Shown: positions 43,623-52,826 of the stretch, in pieces | Position numbering within the stretch: position 1 is the first letter of the stretch | How the letters are laid out: every line of letters begins with the position of its first letter | Source: Pedobacter sp. KBS0701 | GTDB taxonomy: Bacteria; Bacteroidota; Bacteroidia; Sphingobacteriales; Sphingobacteriaceae | DNA length: 64,000 bases | Assembly: GCF_005938645.2 (NCBI RefSeq) | Contig: NZ_CP042171.1 | Coordinates: forward strand, 3,100,001 to 3,164,000 | Reading direction: 5' to 3' | Made by a program: the position numbers and the translations under genes | The notes under the pieces: model-generated | Told to the model about the DNA's origin: nothing | What the model saw: only the letters and a program-made list of their open reading frames with translations | Database searches by the model: none

Positions 43623-45662
43623 TTAATCTTTTTTCAGTAATTCATAAATATCATGCTGAGAGGAAACAAGAACCCCACCAGTTTTAACCGGAATATTATT
43701 CATATTTTCATCTATACAAACCGCCTGCACGTTATCTTGTTTTTGGATTTCGATAATAGCGATCATTTCCTGCTTTATCTGCTCATTATAAATCGGAAAG
43801 CAAACTTCAATTCTTCGATAGATATTCCGGTTCATCCAATCGGCAGAACCGAGGTACACATCTTTTTTGCCCAGGTTATCAAAGATAAAAACACGTCCGT
43901 GTTCTAAATAACGATCTACAATGCGGGTAACCTTAATGTTTTCGCTCATCCCTGCTACACCTGGAATCAGGCGGCAAATGCTCCGCACAATCATTTCAAT
44001 CTTTACCCCTGCCTGTGAAGCCTCGTACAGTTTATTGATCAAAACCTTTTCTTCGAGGTTGTTCATTTTAATGGTAATACCTGCTGGTTTACCTTGTTTG
44101 GCGTGTTCAATTTCCCTATCAATCAGGTTGAGAAAAACTTGCTGTAAATTAAACTGAGCCACTAACAAATGATTAAACTTAACCTGGTCTGAGGAAGTAG
44201 GTTTAACCCTTTTGGACAGAAAAATAAATAGTAATTCTACCTCACGCAGCATTTCTTTATTGGCCGTCATTAAAATATGATCGGTATAAAAAGCAGCTGT
44301 GCTTTCATTAAAGTTTCCGGTAGCAAACAAACCAGAATAACGCATTCTATTCCCAACCTGGCGTTTCACTAAGGCTACCTTGGCATGAACTTTTAAAGCA
44401 GTAACACTGTAAATAATATCAACGCCAACTTCCTTCATTTTTTTTGCCCACTTGATGTTATTGGCCTCATCAAAACGGGCTTTAAGCTCAACTAAAACGG
44501 TAACTTTTTTGCCGTTTTTTGCCGCGCTGATTAAAGCATTTACAATTTTCGAATCGCTTGCTACGCGATATAGCGTAACGTAAATCTCCCTGACTTCGGC
44601 ATCAATAGCGGCTTCATTAAAAAAGCGCAACACACTATCGTAACTCTGGTAAGGTGTATGTACAATAATATCGTTTTTGTAAATAGCCTCGGTTAACGAT
44701 CCATCTATCAAATCGGTATTACAAAGTTTTGGCCAGTTTTGGTTGGATAATTTTGCAGAATTTACCGGAAAAGCCATAAAATCTTTCAGGTTATGGTACT
44801 GCCCGCCTTCTATCCTGTTGGCCTTTTTTAAATTGAAAAGTTTTTTAAGCAGTTCAAATACATTGGCAGGTATGCCAGGCTGGTGGAGAAAACGAGTAGC
44901 TAAACCCGAATCGCGTTTCAACAATTGTTTTTCCAGCTGTTCTGATAAACTGCCTGAATATTCATCTTTGAGATCTATTTCAGCATCTCTCGTGATTTTG
45001 AAACTATAACAACCGGTTACCTCACCTTGCGGAAAAACACGGTCTAAATGAAAACGCACAATATCATCCAGAAACACCACAAAAGTTTCATCACCTGATT
45101 CGATCTTATAAAAACGGGGTAACTGGTTGGAAGGGATATTTAAAATAACCACTTCTGCACCCTCTTTCTTTTTTAGTGTAATCAGAAAATACAGTTCATT
45201 ATTGGAAGGAAAAAAATCAGAATCTGCATGAAGGTAAACAGGCTGCAAAAAGGCCATTACCTGGCTTAAAAAATACCGGGTTGTGCTTTTTTCAATTTCT
45301 GCGGGGAATGGCTCTCCGTAAATTAAGTTTATCTTATTTTCTTTGAGCAAGGGGATCAGATCTGATTTAAGTACCTTGCCATATCGTTCCTGCTGACCGG
45401 AAATGAGCTGATTGGCTGTATCCAATAAATTATCGTCAATCCTGATATCATTATCTTCCTTACTACTCAGTTTCTCTAAAGCGAGCAACACGGGCATCCT
45501 TACCCGATAAAACTCATCAAGGTTAGAGGAAAATATCGACAGAAATTTAATGCGTTCTAAAAGCGGAACGGTACTTCGCTCTGCCTCCATTAAAATACGT
45601 TCGTTAAACTTTAACCAGCTTAAATCCCTGTTAAAAAAAGAGTTTTCTACTAGCTGTTCCAT
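43623..45662 (-). CDS. ppk1: Polyphosphate kinase 1
   Basis: The 679-residue protein has the PPK1 opening FFNRDLSWLKFNERIL and the SNLDEFYRVRMP segment near residue 50. The catalytic core has HAKVALVKRQ near residue 422 (phospho-His) and FNESTAAFYTDH. The second PLD-like half has GSADWMNRNIYRRIEVCFP near residue 610. PPK1 reversibly makes polyphosphate from ATP. Length is normal. Its start overlaps by one base the stop of the HD-PycTM gene, so the two are coupled. Confidence 0.97.
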   Translation of the reverse strand: MEQLVENSFFNRDLSWLKFNERILMEAERSTVPLLERIKFLSIFSSNLDEFYRVRMPVLLALEKLSSKEDNDIRIDDNLLDTANQLISGQQERYGKVLKSDLIPLLKENKINLIYGEPFPAEIEKSTTRYFLSQVMAFLQPVYLHADSDFFPSNNELYFLITLKKKEGAEVVILNIPSNQLPRFYKIESGDETFVVFLDDIVRFHLDRVFPQGEVTGCYSFKITRDAEIDLKDEYSGSLSEQLEKQLLKRDSGLATRFLHQPGIPANVFELLKKLFNLKKANRIEGGQYHNLKDFMAFPVNSAKLSNQNWPKLCNTDLIDGSLTEAIYKNDIIVHTPYQSYDSVLRFFNEAAIDAEVREIYVTLYRVASDSKIVNALISAAKNGKKVTVLVELKARFDEANNIKWAKKMKEVGVDIIYSVTALKVHAKVALVKRQVGNRMRYSGLFATGNFNESTAAFYTDHILMTANKEMLREVELLFIFLSKRVKPTSSDQVKFNHLLVAQFNLQQVFLNLIDREIEHAKQGKPAGITIKMNNLEEKVLINKLYEASQAGVKIEMIVRSICRLIPGVAGMSENIKVTRIVDRYLEHGRVFIFDNLGKKDVYLGSADWMNRNIYRRIEVCFPIYNEQIKQEMIAIIEIQKQDNVQAVCIDENMNNIPVKTGGVLVSSQHDIYELLKKD

Positions 45663-46876
45663 TAAAGTTTACCGTAAGCTGCGTAAGCAATTACAAATGC
45701 CAATACTGCTGCAATTAACCCGAACATAAAAATATTATAGGCCAGGCGGATCAGTTTATACTTTCTGCCCAAAACTACGCCCTGCGAGTATACATCGGTA
45801 ATTAATGTACCATATAAAAAGTCCTTATCGTTCATCACCTTAATCATACCATCGGTATAACTGGGCAAACTCATTTTATAAAAGTTACCGAAAAACAACA
45901 GGTTTACCTTTTTCTTATCCATATCTTCCTGCGTAAATTCTCCTTTCGGAATAGATGGCCGGGTTGATAAAATAGAAACAACTACGCAGGTTAAACTCAC
46001 CAACAGTAAAATAAATGTGGGAATAATCAGGTTGCCATGGTCTTCCAGCCGCCTTAACAATAAACTCACAATCAGGGAAAGCATAATCGAATTTACGGTG
46101 ATGAGGATATGCGCCTTATTATCGGCCATATCACTCAGCCGCTGGTTATTGGCTGAGGTAATCCTGAACATGGTTTCGATCCCTTTATCTGGCCTGCTGT
46201 CTTTATCCTTCTTTTTTTTGTCTTTAACAATAACCGGTGCAAAGTTTTTAGGTTCTTCGAGTTCGGTACTGATTACTTCCTGTGCAGTGAGTTTACTTTT
46301 CAGTTTTTCGATATTTTTTTGTTTCTGATCGCTTAACAGCAAATTGGCGTAATCGGTATGGTAATCATGCGACTCCATAAACTGGATATCCTTTTTGCGC
46401 CATTCTGATTTACTGATATCTTTTTTATAGATCAGTTCATTTTCCTTATGCATTAATTTCCCCTTTGCACGGAAATCGGCCAGCCCTAAATGGAACAGAT
46501 CTGCATCGCAAAGGATTTTATCAATTTCACTTTTAGGTTTCTGAGGAATTTTAGTCGCTAATATGGCACTTTTAACCTGATCACGGATTTCCTGATTCAC
46601 CTTATGCCCGGCTAAAAAATCATCAGCCAGCGCTGCTCCTTTTGCTTCGTGGTTTAATGCATCTTCAAAATACCCTGTATCGTGAAACCAGGCCGCAACG
46701 GTTACAATAAAAAAATCCTGTTCGTTTAACTGGTAATGATTGGCAATTTGCTGCGCAGCATTTACCACTTCTTGCGTATGCTCCAGGTTATGATAAACCA
46801 GGCGTGGATCGCTATGGGTATGGAAGTAATCGCCAACATGCTTTTCTACATCTTCCTGCAATTGTTTATAGTTCAT
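45662..46876 (-). CDS. HD-domain protein fused to a Pycsar-effector-type membrane domain
   Basis: The 404-residue protein has two parts. The N-terminal HD hydrolase domain (about 1-185) has HNLEHT near residue 30, WFHDTG with HD near 64-65 and CDADLFHLG near 125. After a Lys-rich charged linker (about 215-230) comes a PycTM-type domain (about 235-404) with SANNQRLSDMADNKAHILI, three membrane helices and a conserved NLLFFGNFYKMS stretch. PycTM domains are membrane effectors in Pycsar anti-phage systems that respond to cyclic pyrimidine nucleotides. No cyclase is nearby. Its coupling to ppk1 is notable. Confidence 0.85.
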   Translation of the reverse strand: MNYKQLQEDVEKHVGDYFHTHSDPRLVYHNLEHTQEVVNAAQQIANHYQLNEQDFFIVTVAAWFHDTGYFEDALNHEAKGAALADDFLAGHKVNQEIRDQVKSAILATKIPQKPKSEIDKILCDADLFHLGLADFRAKGKLMHKENELIYKKDISKSEWRKKDIQFMESHDYHTDYANLLLSDQKQKNIEKLKSKLTAQEVISTELEEPKNFAPVIVKDKKKKDKDSRPDKGIETMFRITSANNQRLSDMADNKAHILITVNSIMLSLIVSLLLRRLEDHGNLIIPTFILLLVSLTCVVVSILSTRPSIPKGEFTQEDMDKKKVNLLFFGNFYKMSLPSYTDGMIKVMNDKDFLYGTLITDVYSQGVVLGRKYKLIRLAYNIFMFGLIAAVLAFVIAYAAYGKL

Positions 46877-47322
46877 GTGCTTATTGATGTTGCGATAATT
46901 TGATAGGATGAAGGAAATGCATTTTCTTAAAAATCTTTAAAGCTGAAAAATCGGTTTATTTTTATAGTGATAAAATTACGCTATTTTTTTAAAAACAACA
47001 CTGATCTCCGCTCAACAATAATAATGCCCCGTTTATTTTACAATAAGATTTAGAAATGATTGACTCAAAAAAAATAATTTCATGCAATCAGGTTTATTCT
47101 TGTTAAAAAAAGATTACAATTTGATATAAACAGCGAATTCATTGGCATTAGAAAGCATTAATTTCAATTTAACTTTATGGTCAATCATCAGTAGAATTTT
47201 AATGTAATGCCAATATCACCGAATTGAATGATAAAACAGGTGTATATGCGGCATATTTTACAATCAGCATTCCTGATTTAAGCTGTAGCAAATATGACCT
47301 GAACTTTTTTCCGGAACAAATA
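46877..47322. other. Divergent intergenic region, A+T rich
   Basis: About 446 bp between the HD-PycTM gene and the alpha-galactosidase gene, which point away from each other. It must hold both promoters. I see no gene, no strong palindrome and no repeat; homopolymer A and T runs are frequent. Confidence 0.5.
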
Positions 47323-49509
47323 ATGAAAAGAAAAAACACCTGCTTTTTTTTACTGTCAATGGCAATAGCGCTGAACGGCTTTGCACAAAAAACGATAGAA
47401 ATTGCAACAAAAAACAATGTACTGATTTTAGAAACAGATCGTGACAACACTTTATTATCAACCTATCTTGGCAAAAAACTAGACAATGCGGGCGAATACC
47501 CAGGCATACAGGCATTAGATAAATATAAGCCCGGCTCTGATGATCTTTTAAACAAACGTGAAGCTTACATTGCCTCAGGCTCGCTTAATTTATTAGAGCC
47601 GGCATTAACCGTAACCCATAGCGATGGAAACAAATCAACGGTATTAACATTTTCGGATGTAAAAACCGAACAGCTGGATCAGAACAGAAAATTGACCAGC
47701 ATTATCCTTAAAGATCTAAAATACAATTTTCAGGTGACCTTAAAATACCTGGCTTATTTTAATGAAAACGTAATGGAGCAGTGGACTGAAATCAGGCATC
47801 AGGAGAAAGGCACTGTATTACTCAACAAATATGCTTCGGCAAACCTTACCCTGAGTGGAAAAAAATTCTTTCTTAAAAACCAATATAGCGGTGCTACCCG
47901 CGAAATGCGATCGGAAGAGCAGCAATTACTGCATGGTATAAAAACCATCGATTCGAAACTGGGAACCAGAACCAACCTGCTTCATTCTTCTTCCTTTATG
48001 GTTTCGATAGACCAGCCTGCAACCGAAGACATGGGGGAAGTAATTGCCGGATCGCTGGCATGGACCGGAAACTTTAAACTGGATTTTGAAACTTTTGACG
48101 AGTACTACCTCCGGATAACTGCAGGGATCAATAATTTTTCGTCGAATTATACTTTAAAGGCTGGCGAAAATTTCGTTACCCCCCGCTTTATTTATACTTA
48201 CTCATCGGCAGGAAAGGGTTTAGCCAGCAGGAATTTGCACGATTGGGCCAGAAATTATCAGCTATTGGATGGTAAAGGCGAAAGGTCTACCATCTTAAAC
48301 AACTGGGAAACCACTTATTTCGATTTTAATGATGAAAAACTAAATGAATTGACAAAGGATACCAAAAAATTAGGTGTTGATGTTTTTTTATTGGATGATG
48401 GCTGGTTTGGTAATAAATATCCACGTAATGGCTCTACTGCTGGTTTGGGCGACTGGCAATATAACAGACAAAAATTGAAGAACGGGATCAGTGCTTTGGG
48501 TAAAGAGGCCACCGCTAGTGGTGTAAAATTTGGCATCTGGATAGAACCTGAAATGGTAAACCCTAAAAGTGAGTTGTATGAAAACCATCCTGATTGGATA
48601 ATCAGACAGCCTGAAAGAAAAGAATATTACATGCGCAACCAGCTGGTGCTGGATTTAACCAACCCCAGGGTTCAGGATTTTATTTACAAAACAGTTGATG
48701 ATATTTTTAAGGAAGTACCGGAAGTTGCCTTCATTAAATGGGATTGTAATTCTCTGATATACAATGCCAACTCCCCTACCTTAAAAAACCAGGATCATTT
48801 TTATCTTGAATATATCAGGGGATTAAACAGCGTGCTGGATAGGATTAGAAAAAAATACCCTAAAACACCGATGATGCTTTGTGCCGGAGGCGGTTCGAGA
48901 GTTGATTATGCGGCACTACAATATTTCACCGAATTTTGGCCTAGTGATAATACCAATCCATACGACCGGATTTTTATTCAGTGGGAATATTCGTATTATT
49001 TCCCTGCTATTGCAATAGATAACCACATTACGGATATGGGTAAACAGCCTATTAAATTTAAAACAGATGTGGCTATGATGGGAAAACTCGGTTATGATGT
49101 ACGTGTAAATGATTTAAGCAAAAATGATTTGCTTTTTAGCCAGGATGCCGTTAAAACCTATAATAGCTTTAAAGATATTATCTGGCATGGCCAGCAATAC
49201 CGGCTGCAGGATCCTTATGAAAATAAAATAGCTTCAATTGCTTATGTTAATGATTCGAAAGATCAGGCCATTGTTTTTAATTATTATGTAGCCACCCTGT
49301 TTACAAACGGTGTGATATTACCGGTTAAATTAAAAGGATTAGATTCCACAAAAAAGTATAAAATAGAAGAAATTAATCTATACCCTGGCGTTAAATCGCC
49401 GATTGACAGCACTAAAGTTTACTCTGGCGACTTTTTAATGAAAGTAGGCTTTAATCCGGAAGCAAATGCTTACAGAACCAGTGTGGTTTTAAAGATACAG
49501 GCTATATAA
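47323..49509 (+). CDS. Secreted GH36 alpha-galactosidase
   Basis: The ATG at 47323 gives 728 residues and places a signal peptide (MKRKNTCFFLLSMAIALNG, cut after FAQ) first; an earlier ATG adds a non-signal stretch. The GH36 layout is complete: a beta-sandwich N-domain, then the barrel with LLDDGWFGN near residues 356-364. The nucleophile lies in KWDCN (Asp 474) and the acid/base in SDNTNPYDR (Asp 542). It releases terminal alpha-galactose from oligosaccharides such as raffinose family sugars or galactomannan fragments, outside the cytoplasm. It is monocistronic and probably independent of the left-end PUL. Confidence 0.93.
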   Translation: MKRKNTCFFLLSMAIALNGFAQKTIEIATKNNVLILETDRDNTLLSTYLGKKLDNAGEYPGIQALDKYKPGSDDLLNKREAYIASGSLNLLEPALTVTHSDGNKSTVLTFSDVKTEQLDQNRKLTSIILKDLKYNFQVTLKYLAYFNENVMEQWTEIRHQEKGTVLLNKYASANLTLSGKKFFLKNQYSGATREMRSEEQQLLHGIKTIDSKLGTRTNLLHSSSFMVSIDQPATEDMGEVIAGSLAWTGNFKLDFETFDEYYLRITAGINNFSSNYTLKAGENFVTPRFIYTYSSAGKGLASRNLHDWARNYQLLDGKGERSTILNNWETTYFDFNDEKLNELTKDTKKLGVDVFLLDDGWFGNKYPRNGSTAGLGDWQYNRQKLKNGISALGKEATASGVKFGIWIEPEMVNPKSELYENHPDWIIRQPERKEYYMRNQLVLDLTNPRVQDFIYKTVDDIFKEVPEVAFIKWDCNSLIYNANSPTLKNQDHFYLEYIRGLNSVLDRIRKKYPKTPMMLCAGGGSRVDYAALQYFTEFWPSDNTNPYDRIFIQWEYSYYFPAIAIDNHITDMGKQPIKFKTDVAMMGKLGYDVRVNDLSKNDLLFSQDAVKTYNSFKDIIWHGQQYRLQDPYENKIASIAYVNDSKDQAIVFNYYVATLFTNGVILPVKLKGLDSTKKYKIEEINLYPGVKSPIDSTKVYSGDFLMKVGFNPEANAYRTSVVLKIQAI

Positions 49510-49612
49510 ATTAGAGATAAATCGTAAAAAGATGTCACCCTGGAGGGGTAATTTATTGTATAAAATCAATATAAGTGACATGAGGATTTAGTGCATTGAG
49601 ACCGTGTGGAAT

Positions 49613-49709
49613 CGTCATTGCGAGAAGGCTTTTTCAGCCAACGAAGCAATCTTTATAGCAAGGCTCACTAGTATGATAGATTGCTTCGTCGTTCCTCCTC
49701 GCAATGACG
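49613..49709. repeat. Nested foldback repeat (GTCATTGCGAG type), best copy
   Basis: CGTCATTGCGAG (49613-49624) and CTCGCAATGACG (49698-49709) are perfect 12-bp arms. Inside, CGAAGCAATC and GATTGCTTCG form a second perfect stem. Related copies lie at 18404-18513 and 54026-54170. Confidence 0.75.
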
Positions 49710-49795
49710 ATCTTTCTTTTGAAATCCTGTCAATGGTAGAGTTAGATTTTTTCAAATACATCAGAAGGTTGATGACAGATATACAAAGGGCCTCA

Positions 49796-49872
49796 TTTCG
49801 ACCGCAGTGGAGAAATCTTTTAACATAGTTCAAAGATTTCTCCATTTCGCTGCGCTTCAGTCGAAATGACGG
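49796..49872. repeat. Foldback repeat (GTGGAGAAATCTTT type)
   Basis: GGAGAAATCTTT near 49810 pairs with AAAGATTTCTCC near 49833, with further complementarity of ATTTCGAC and GTCGAAAT at the outer ends. Confidence 0.65.
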
Positions 49873-50102
49873 CGATTTTTTAAATCTGTCAATAGCATCG
49901 TAATCTAGGGTATTTATTTGCGTTTTATCAATCTAAAGAAGTCTTCGACTACGCTCAGACTGACAACAACCGAAATTAAATTAATGACATTAAGGTGGTT
50001 ACAGATAGATTCGATGTTTTCCATAATCCTCCCGTTAATACCCGCCCGCTGCCGGGCAGACTTTAAATCAGGTAGTAATTCATATTAAAAAGCAGAGGGC
50101 AA

Positions 50103-52472
50103 TTATTGCATCAGCCTGTAATCTTCTTCTGCCTTTTTTACCTGGTCATAAATTGTGGGTTCGTGTTTTTTAATTTTAATTTTCACATATTTGGATGCGG
50201 GCATATTACTTTCCGCTACCACATTATTTACTGAAACCAACACATTGGTTTCGGGGAAATAAGTAACGGTATTCTTCTCCGGAATTTCGTAGGCAACAAT
50301 TACAAACAATGGTGCGATTCGTGTTATTCCATCATCATAATTAAACAGATCAACCTTATCCCCTGCTTTCAGTCCGAGTTTTTTGATGTCTTTTTGATTC
50401 ATAAAAATTACCCGCCGCTCATTTTTGATTCCCCTGTAGCGGTCATCCAACCCATAAATAGTCGTATTGAACTGATCATGCGTCCTGGTGGTCGCCATCA
50501 TAAACTCATCTTCCTCAAGATGATTGGCTGGAATTTCGGTCAGTGTAAAGGGAGCCCTGTTGCCAAATTTCTGGGTCAAGAATTTTCCTTCCCTTGCAGC
50601 GTTTGGCAAATAAAAGCCGCCTTTCCGTCTTACTTTAAAATTATAGTTTTCAAAGCCGGGTATGCACTGTGCTATCGCGTCACGAACCGCATCGTAACTA
50701 TCATGGTAAAGTGGCCAGTTCACAACCGATTTTTCTCCCAGTGTGGCCATCGCCATCCGGCATACAATCTGTGTTTCATTTATCAGGTTTTTAGATACGG
50801 CATCCAGCATTCCCTTAGAAGCCTGTACAACACCCATCGAATTTTCAGTAGATATGATCTGTACTTCACCATTCACGATGTCTTTGTCACTACGGCCATA
50901 CGTAGGCAAAATCAATGCTTCATTTCCATGAATTAAATGGCTGCGGTTAAGCTTGGTAGAAACACATACCAGCAGATCAAGTTTCCTTACTGCATTGGCG
51001 GTATATGTGGTATCAGGAGTTGCAGACAAAAAATTGCCACCCATGCAGAACAAAAATTTTACCTTACCGCCCTGCATTGCTTTTATTGTGCTTACCACAT
51101 CATAGCCATGCTCCCGCGGCATTTTAAATCCATAGAGTCCTTCCAAACGGTCTAATTGCTCATCAGTAGGTTTCTCATCAATCAGCATCGTCCGGTTTCC
51201 CTGTACATTACTGTGCCCCCGCACCGGGCAAACACCTGCGCCAGGTTTCCCGATGCTACCTTTAAGCAGCAGGATATTCACAATTTCCCTAATCATGGCC
51301 ACGCCGTTGGGTTGTTGTGTCAAACCCATTCCCCAACAGAAAATAATTCTGTTTTTAAATGCAATCATTTCGGCGGCTGTATATAAATCCTCCTTCGATA
51401 CGCCTGATAAACGGGCTAAATAATCGAGGTTGTAATCTTCCTGTTTAAATTGTTCTAAAAAAGCTTCATAACCGGTAGTCTTATCCTTTATAAACGCCTG
51501 ATCAAAAACTTTCCCCGGGTATTGTTTTTCAAACTCCATTAAAAGGATTTCCAGTGCCTTTAATAAGGCCATGTCGCCGTTAATCTTTACCGGAAGATAC
51601 AAATCAGCCAGCTTAACTCCTCCTCCAATCGTTCCTTTAATAGATTGAGGGTCCTGAAAGCCCATCAGGCCAGCTTCAGGCAGCGGGTTAATGGCAATAA
51701 TTTTGGCCCCATTTTTCTTCGCTTTTGCCAGTGCACTCATCATCCTCGGGGCGTTGGTTCCGGGATTATGGCCAATATCAATAATCAGATCCGTTTCATA
51801 AAAATCTTCAAGGGTTACTGTTCCTTTCCCTATACCAATAGTAGGCCTAAGTGCCGAACCTGAAGTTTCATGGCACATATTGGAGCAATCAGGCATATTG
51901 TTCGTCCCAAATTCTTTGGCAAAAAGCTGATAAACAAAAGAAGCTTCATTGCTTGTTCTGCCCGAAGTATAAAAGGCAGCCTCATGCGGAGATTGAAGCG
52001 CATTGAGGTGTGCAGCAATTTTCTTAAATGCATTCTCCCAGCTAATCGGTTCGTAATGTGTTCCGCCTTTTGGCATATACATCGGCTCAGTAAGTCTGCC
52101 AAATTTCCCAATCTGGTAATCATCCAGTTTAGCCAGCTCATATACCGAATGTTGTTTAAAAAAATCTGCGGTAACCCTTTTTGTAGTCGCTTCTTCCGCC
52201 AGGGCCTTGGCACCATTTTCACAATATTCGCCAACCGGCGACCGCTCATCATCAGGATCTGGCCAGGCGCAACTCGGACAATCGAAACCTTTAAACTGGT
52301 TCATGTTCAGCAGGGCCAGATTACCCCTGAAAAATGTTTTTTCTTCAATCAGATTTCCCATAGCGGCCATTACCGCATGCATACCTGCAGCCGATTGTGC
52401 TACCGTGCTAAGTTTAAGATCCAGCAGCTGGTATGGGTTTTCTGCTGAAGGTTTTTTTTCATTATTTTCCAT
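50103..52472 (-). CDS. FdhF/YdeP-family molybdopterin oxidoreductase
   Basis: This 789-residue molybdoenzyme has an N-terminal CPSCAWPDPD cluster motif near residue 66 and a YCENG segment near 83. It also has FYTSGRTSNEASFVYQLFAKEFG near 162 in broken form (YTSGRTSNEA), cofactor motifs such as IDIGHNPGTNAPR near 232 and GVCPVRGHSNVQGNRTM near 415, and a C-terminal MopB-type beta-barrel. It matches the YdeP branch of formate-dehydrogenase-like enzymes rather than true FdhF; the substrate is unknown. No Tat leader is visible. It lies 3 bp behind a DUF7009 gene and fdhD, one operon. Confidence 0.92.
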   Translation of the reverse strand: MENNEKKPSAENPYQLLDLKLSTVAQSAAGMHAVMAAMGNLIEEKTFFRGNLALLNMNQFKGFDCPSCAWPDPDDERSPVGEYCENGAKALAEEATTKRVTADFFKQHSVYELAKLDDYQIGKFGRLTEPMYMPKGGTHYEPISWENAFKKIAAHLNALQSPHEAAFYTSGRTSNEASFVYQLFAKEFGTNNMPDCSNMCHETSGSALRPTIGIGKGTVTLEDFYETDLIIDIGHNPGTNAPRMMSALAKAKKNGAKIIAINPLPEAGLMGFQDPQSIKGTIGGGVKLADLYLPVKINGDMALLKALEILLMEFEKQYPGKVFDQAFIKDKTTGYEAFLEQFKQEDYNLDYLARLSGVSKEDLYTAAEMIAFKNRIIFCWGMGLTQQPNGVAMIREIVNILLLKGSIGKPGAGVCPVRGHSNVQGNRTMLIDEKPTDEQLDRLEGLYGFKMPREHGYDVVSTIKAMQGGKVKFLFCMGGNFLSATPDTTYTANAVRKLDLLVCVSTKLNRSHLIHGNEALILPTYGRSDKDIVNGEVQIISTENSMGVVQASKGMLDAVSKNLINETQIVCRMAMATLGEKSVVNWPLYHDSYDAVRDAIAQCIPGFENYNFKVRRKGGFYLPNAAREGKFLTQKFGNRAPFTLTEIPANHLEEDEFMMATTRTHDQFNTTIYGLDDRYRGIKNERRVIFMNQKDIKKLGLKAGDKVDLFNYDDGITRIAPLFVIVAYEIPEKNTVTYFPETNVLVSVNNVVAESNMPASKYVKIKIKKHEPTIYDQVKKAEEDYRLMQ

Positions 52473-52475
52473 GGC

Positions 52476-52826
52476 TTAGCAATTGAGGTTGGGGTTCGGA
52501 AAATTGTCGCTCTGGTCTTCTGTCACGTTATCCAGGCAGGCAAAGTCTTTTTCTATAAGTAAGCTAACGGTACCTGAGGAGTCACTAAACCCAACTTTTT
52601 CGGTATTTACCAGTTCAGTTATCATTTCCAAAGGGATATTCAGCACAATTTTATTATTAGCAAAATCAGCGGTGAGTTTTTCCTCGCTTGTTCTTCTAAC
52701 AGCGTATTCCAGCGTATGGCTTGCAAAGTGGGTAAACTCAGAAAGAAACCCCAACATACCCAATGTGGTAACGTCTGATTTGCTTAAACGGTATCTGATT
52801 GAATTGCCTTTGATTCTAATTTTCAT
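52476..52826 (-). CDS. DUF7009-type small protein
   Basis: This 116-residue protein opens with MKIRIKGNSIRYRLSKSDV, typical of a family I associate with DUF7009. It ends in a Cys-containing tail with CLDNVTEDQSDNFPNPNLNC, where acidic residues and two Cys stand out. There is no signal peptide. Function is unknown. It overlaps fdhD by 11 bp and is 3 bp from the YdeP-type gene, so it probably serves maturation or regulation of that molybdoenzyme. The family name is from memory and less certain than the operon link. Confidence 0.7.
   Translation of the reverse strand: MKIRIKGNSIRYRLSKSDVTTLGMLGFLSEFTHFASHTLEYAVRRTSEEKLTADFANNKIVLNIPLEMITELVNTEKVGFSDSSGTVSLLIEKDFACLDNVTEDQSDNFPNPNLNC

Larger units (their letters stand above)
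49510..50102. other. Intergenic region with two foldback repeats
   Basis: About 590 bp between tail-to-tail genes. It contains a perfect foldback at 49613-49709, a second at 49796-49872, and a GTCTTCGACTACGCTCAGAC segment near 49939-49958 that recurs near 18333 and 53763. No gene is supported. Confidence 0.6.

Noticed and set aside
45662-46876. Complete Pycsar defence system
   Set aside because: Only an effector-type domain is present; no pyrimidine cyclase lies within reach in the window, so I do not call it a Pycsar operon.
46877-47322. Possible operator or riboswitch before the alpha-galactosidase gene
   Set aside because: No palindrome, direct repeat or known riboswitch core could be recognised.
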